The notes under the pieces are model-generated. The model was not told where the DNA came from. It saw only the letters and a program-made list of their open reading frames with translations, and searched no databases. From Bradyrhizobium murdochi (GTDB lineage: Bacteria > Pseudomonadota > Alphaproteobacteria > Rhizobiales > Xanthobacteraceae): a stretch of DNA of 64,000 nucleotides. How positions within the stretch are numbered: the first letter of the stretch is position 1; each line of letters opens with the position of its first letter. This document shows positions 63,460 through 64,000 of the stretch, piece by piece. Location: the NCBI RefSeq assembly GCF_000472965.1, contig NZ_AXAU01000002.1, positions 292,751 through 356,750 of the forward strand, written 5' to 3'. Both the position numbers and the translations under genes were made by a program.

Positions 63460-64000
63460 CTCGATCTCCCGGAGTTTGAAGGGCCATCTGGCGCGCCTTC
63501 TCGGCGGTCGCATTATCAGCCGGGAAGAAGCATTCGATCTTGATCTGCTGCAGCGCCGCGTCCATCGGCATTGCCAGCGTCGTGAAGGTGGAAAAGAAGG
63601 CCAAGCGATATTCGCCCTTGGCGAGCTGCATCGTCATGACCGGTGATGCCGCCTGCGGATGACGCGGCAGCCGCCATTCGGCCGACAGGCCGGGATAGGC
63701 CATGATTTCATCAAGCAGTTGCGCCGCGGCCCGGCTGCCTTGCGCGACGTCGCGATGCAGAATCTGGATCAACTGCCGCGCGAACTCGTCCCAGTTCACC
63801 ATGAACTGCCGCAGGCCCTTTGGATGAAAAACAACATGCATGGCATTGTCCGCAAGACCGTTTTCCAACTCGTATGAATCGCGAAACACCCTGAGCAGGC
63901 GCGCCGAAGCCTGATTGCGGATGCGAACGTCCCAGTGCCCGTCGATTACGATCGCCGGATACGGCTCCTGTTGCCGGAGAATGAAATCCAGCGCCTGCCG
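63440..64000 (-). CDS. MmyB-type transcriptional regulator, partial
   Basis: The 187 visible codons form the ligand-binding C-terminal domain (MmyB-like): ALDFILRQQEPYPAIVIDGH, then WDVRIRNQASARLLRVFRDS, VFHPKGLRQFMVNWDEFARQ and LAFFSTFTTLAMPMDAALQQ. The N-terminal helix-turn-helix (XRE type) must lie beyond base 64000. This domain binds fatty-acid-like ligands in relatives. Overlaps the SnoaL-like gene downstream. Confidence 0.82.
   Translation of the reverse strand, partial: RQALDFILRQQEPYPAIVIDGHWDVRIRNQASARLLRVFRDSYELENGLADNAMHVVFHPKGLRQFMVNWDEFARQLIQILHRDVAQGSRAAAQLLDEIMAYPGLSAEWRLPRHPQAASPVMTMQLAKGEYRLAFFSTFTTLAMPMDAALQQIKIECFFPADNATAEKARQMALQTPGDRDATCPA

Overview
This window looks like a chromosomal segment of a high-GC alphaproteobacterium, most likely Bradyrhizobium or a close relative in the Nitrobacteraceae. 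The evidence is the CcrM-type GANTC methyltransferase, the DUF1236, DUF3096, DUF6894 and TIGR02301-type small proteins, and the many dispersed palindromic repeats placed after stop codons. The assignment rests on protein and repeat character only; no 16S rRNA gene is present.

Layout. (1) 1-3766, minus strand: a CUT1-type carbohydrate ABC transporter (binding protein, two permeases, ATPase cut by the window edge). (2) About 3.8-11.06 kb: a decayed accessory zone. It holds a tRNA-Ser 3' fragment, a PH-like membrane protein, a sodium/solute symporter with a 47-residue partner protein and a structured leader, remnants of soxC and soxD, the 3' half of a tRNA-Arg(ACG), an excisionase-like gene and a frameshifted tyrosine integrase. 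It ends at an intact tRNA-Pro(CGG). (3) 11.2-64 kb: ordinary core chromosome. This includes Sua5, an FAD-linked hydroxyacid dehydrogenase, Nudix enzymes, SRAP, HAD and dihydroorotase; the ygfZ-tag-HD operon; DUF2339, acrylyl-CoA reductase, MFS, SleB hydrolase and PPDK; glyQ-glyS, S49 peptidase, TrmN6-like, polyprenyl synthase, LysE and IspE; TPR protein, ETF-QO, UDG and RNase HII; radical SAM, MarR-GNAT, MoaB, zinc metallopeptidase and CcrM; and finally GSTs, NTF2-like proteins, a LysR regulator and an MmyB-type regulator cut by the right edge.

How the genes work together. The ABC operon imports a sugar-like solute. The accessory zone looks like the footprint of one or more integrations at tRNA genes followed by decay. 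The core contributes cofactor and isoprenoid synthesis (IspE, prenyl synthase, MoaB), translation and tRNA modification (GlyQS, Sua5, YgfZ, TrmN6-like), DNA repair (UDG, Tag, SRAP, RNase HII), central metabolism (PPDK, ETF-QO, PyrC) and cell-cycle methylation (CcrM).

The most unusual signals are two palindromic repeat families whose first bases supply the TAG stop codon of four different genes, a low-GC extra segment inside glyS, the symporter leader with its small partner protein, the decayed soxCD with single-base lesions, and clustered GANTC sites at the ccrM start.
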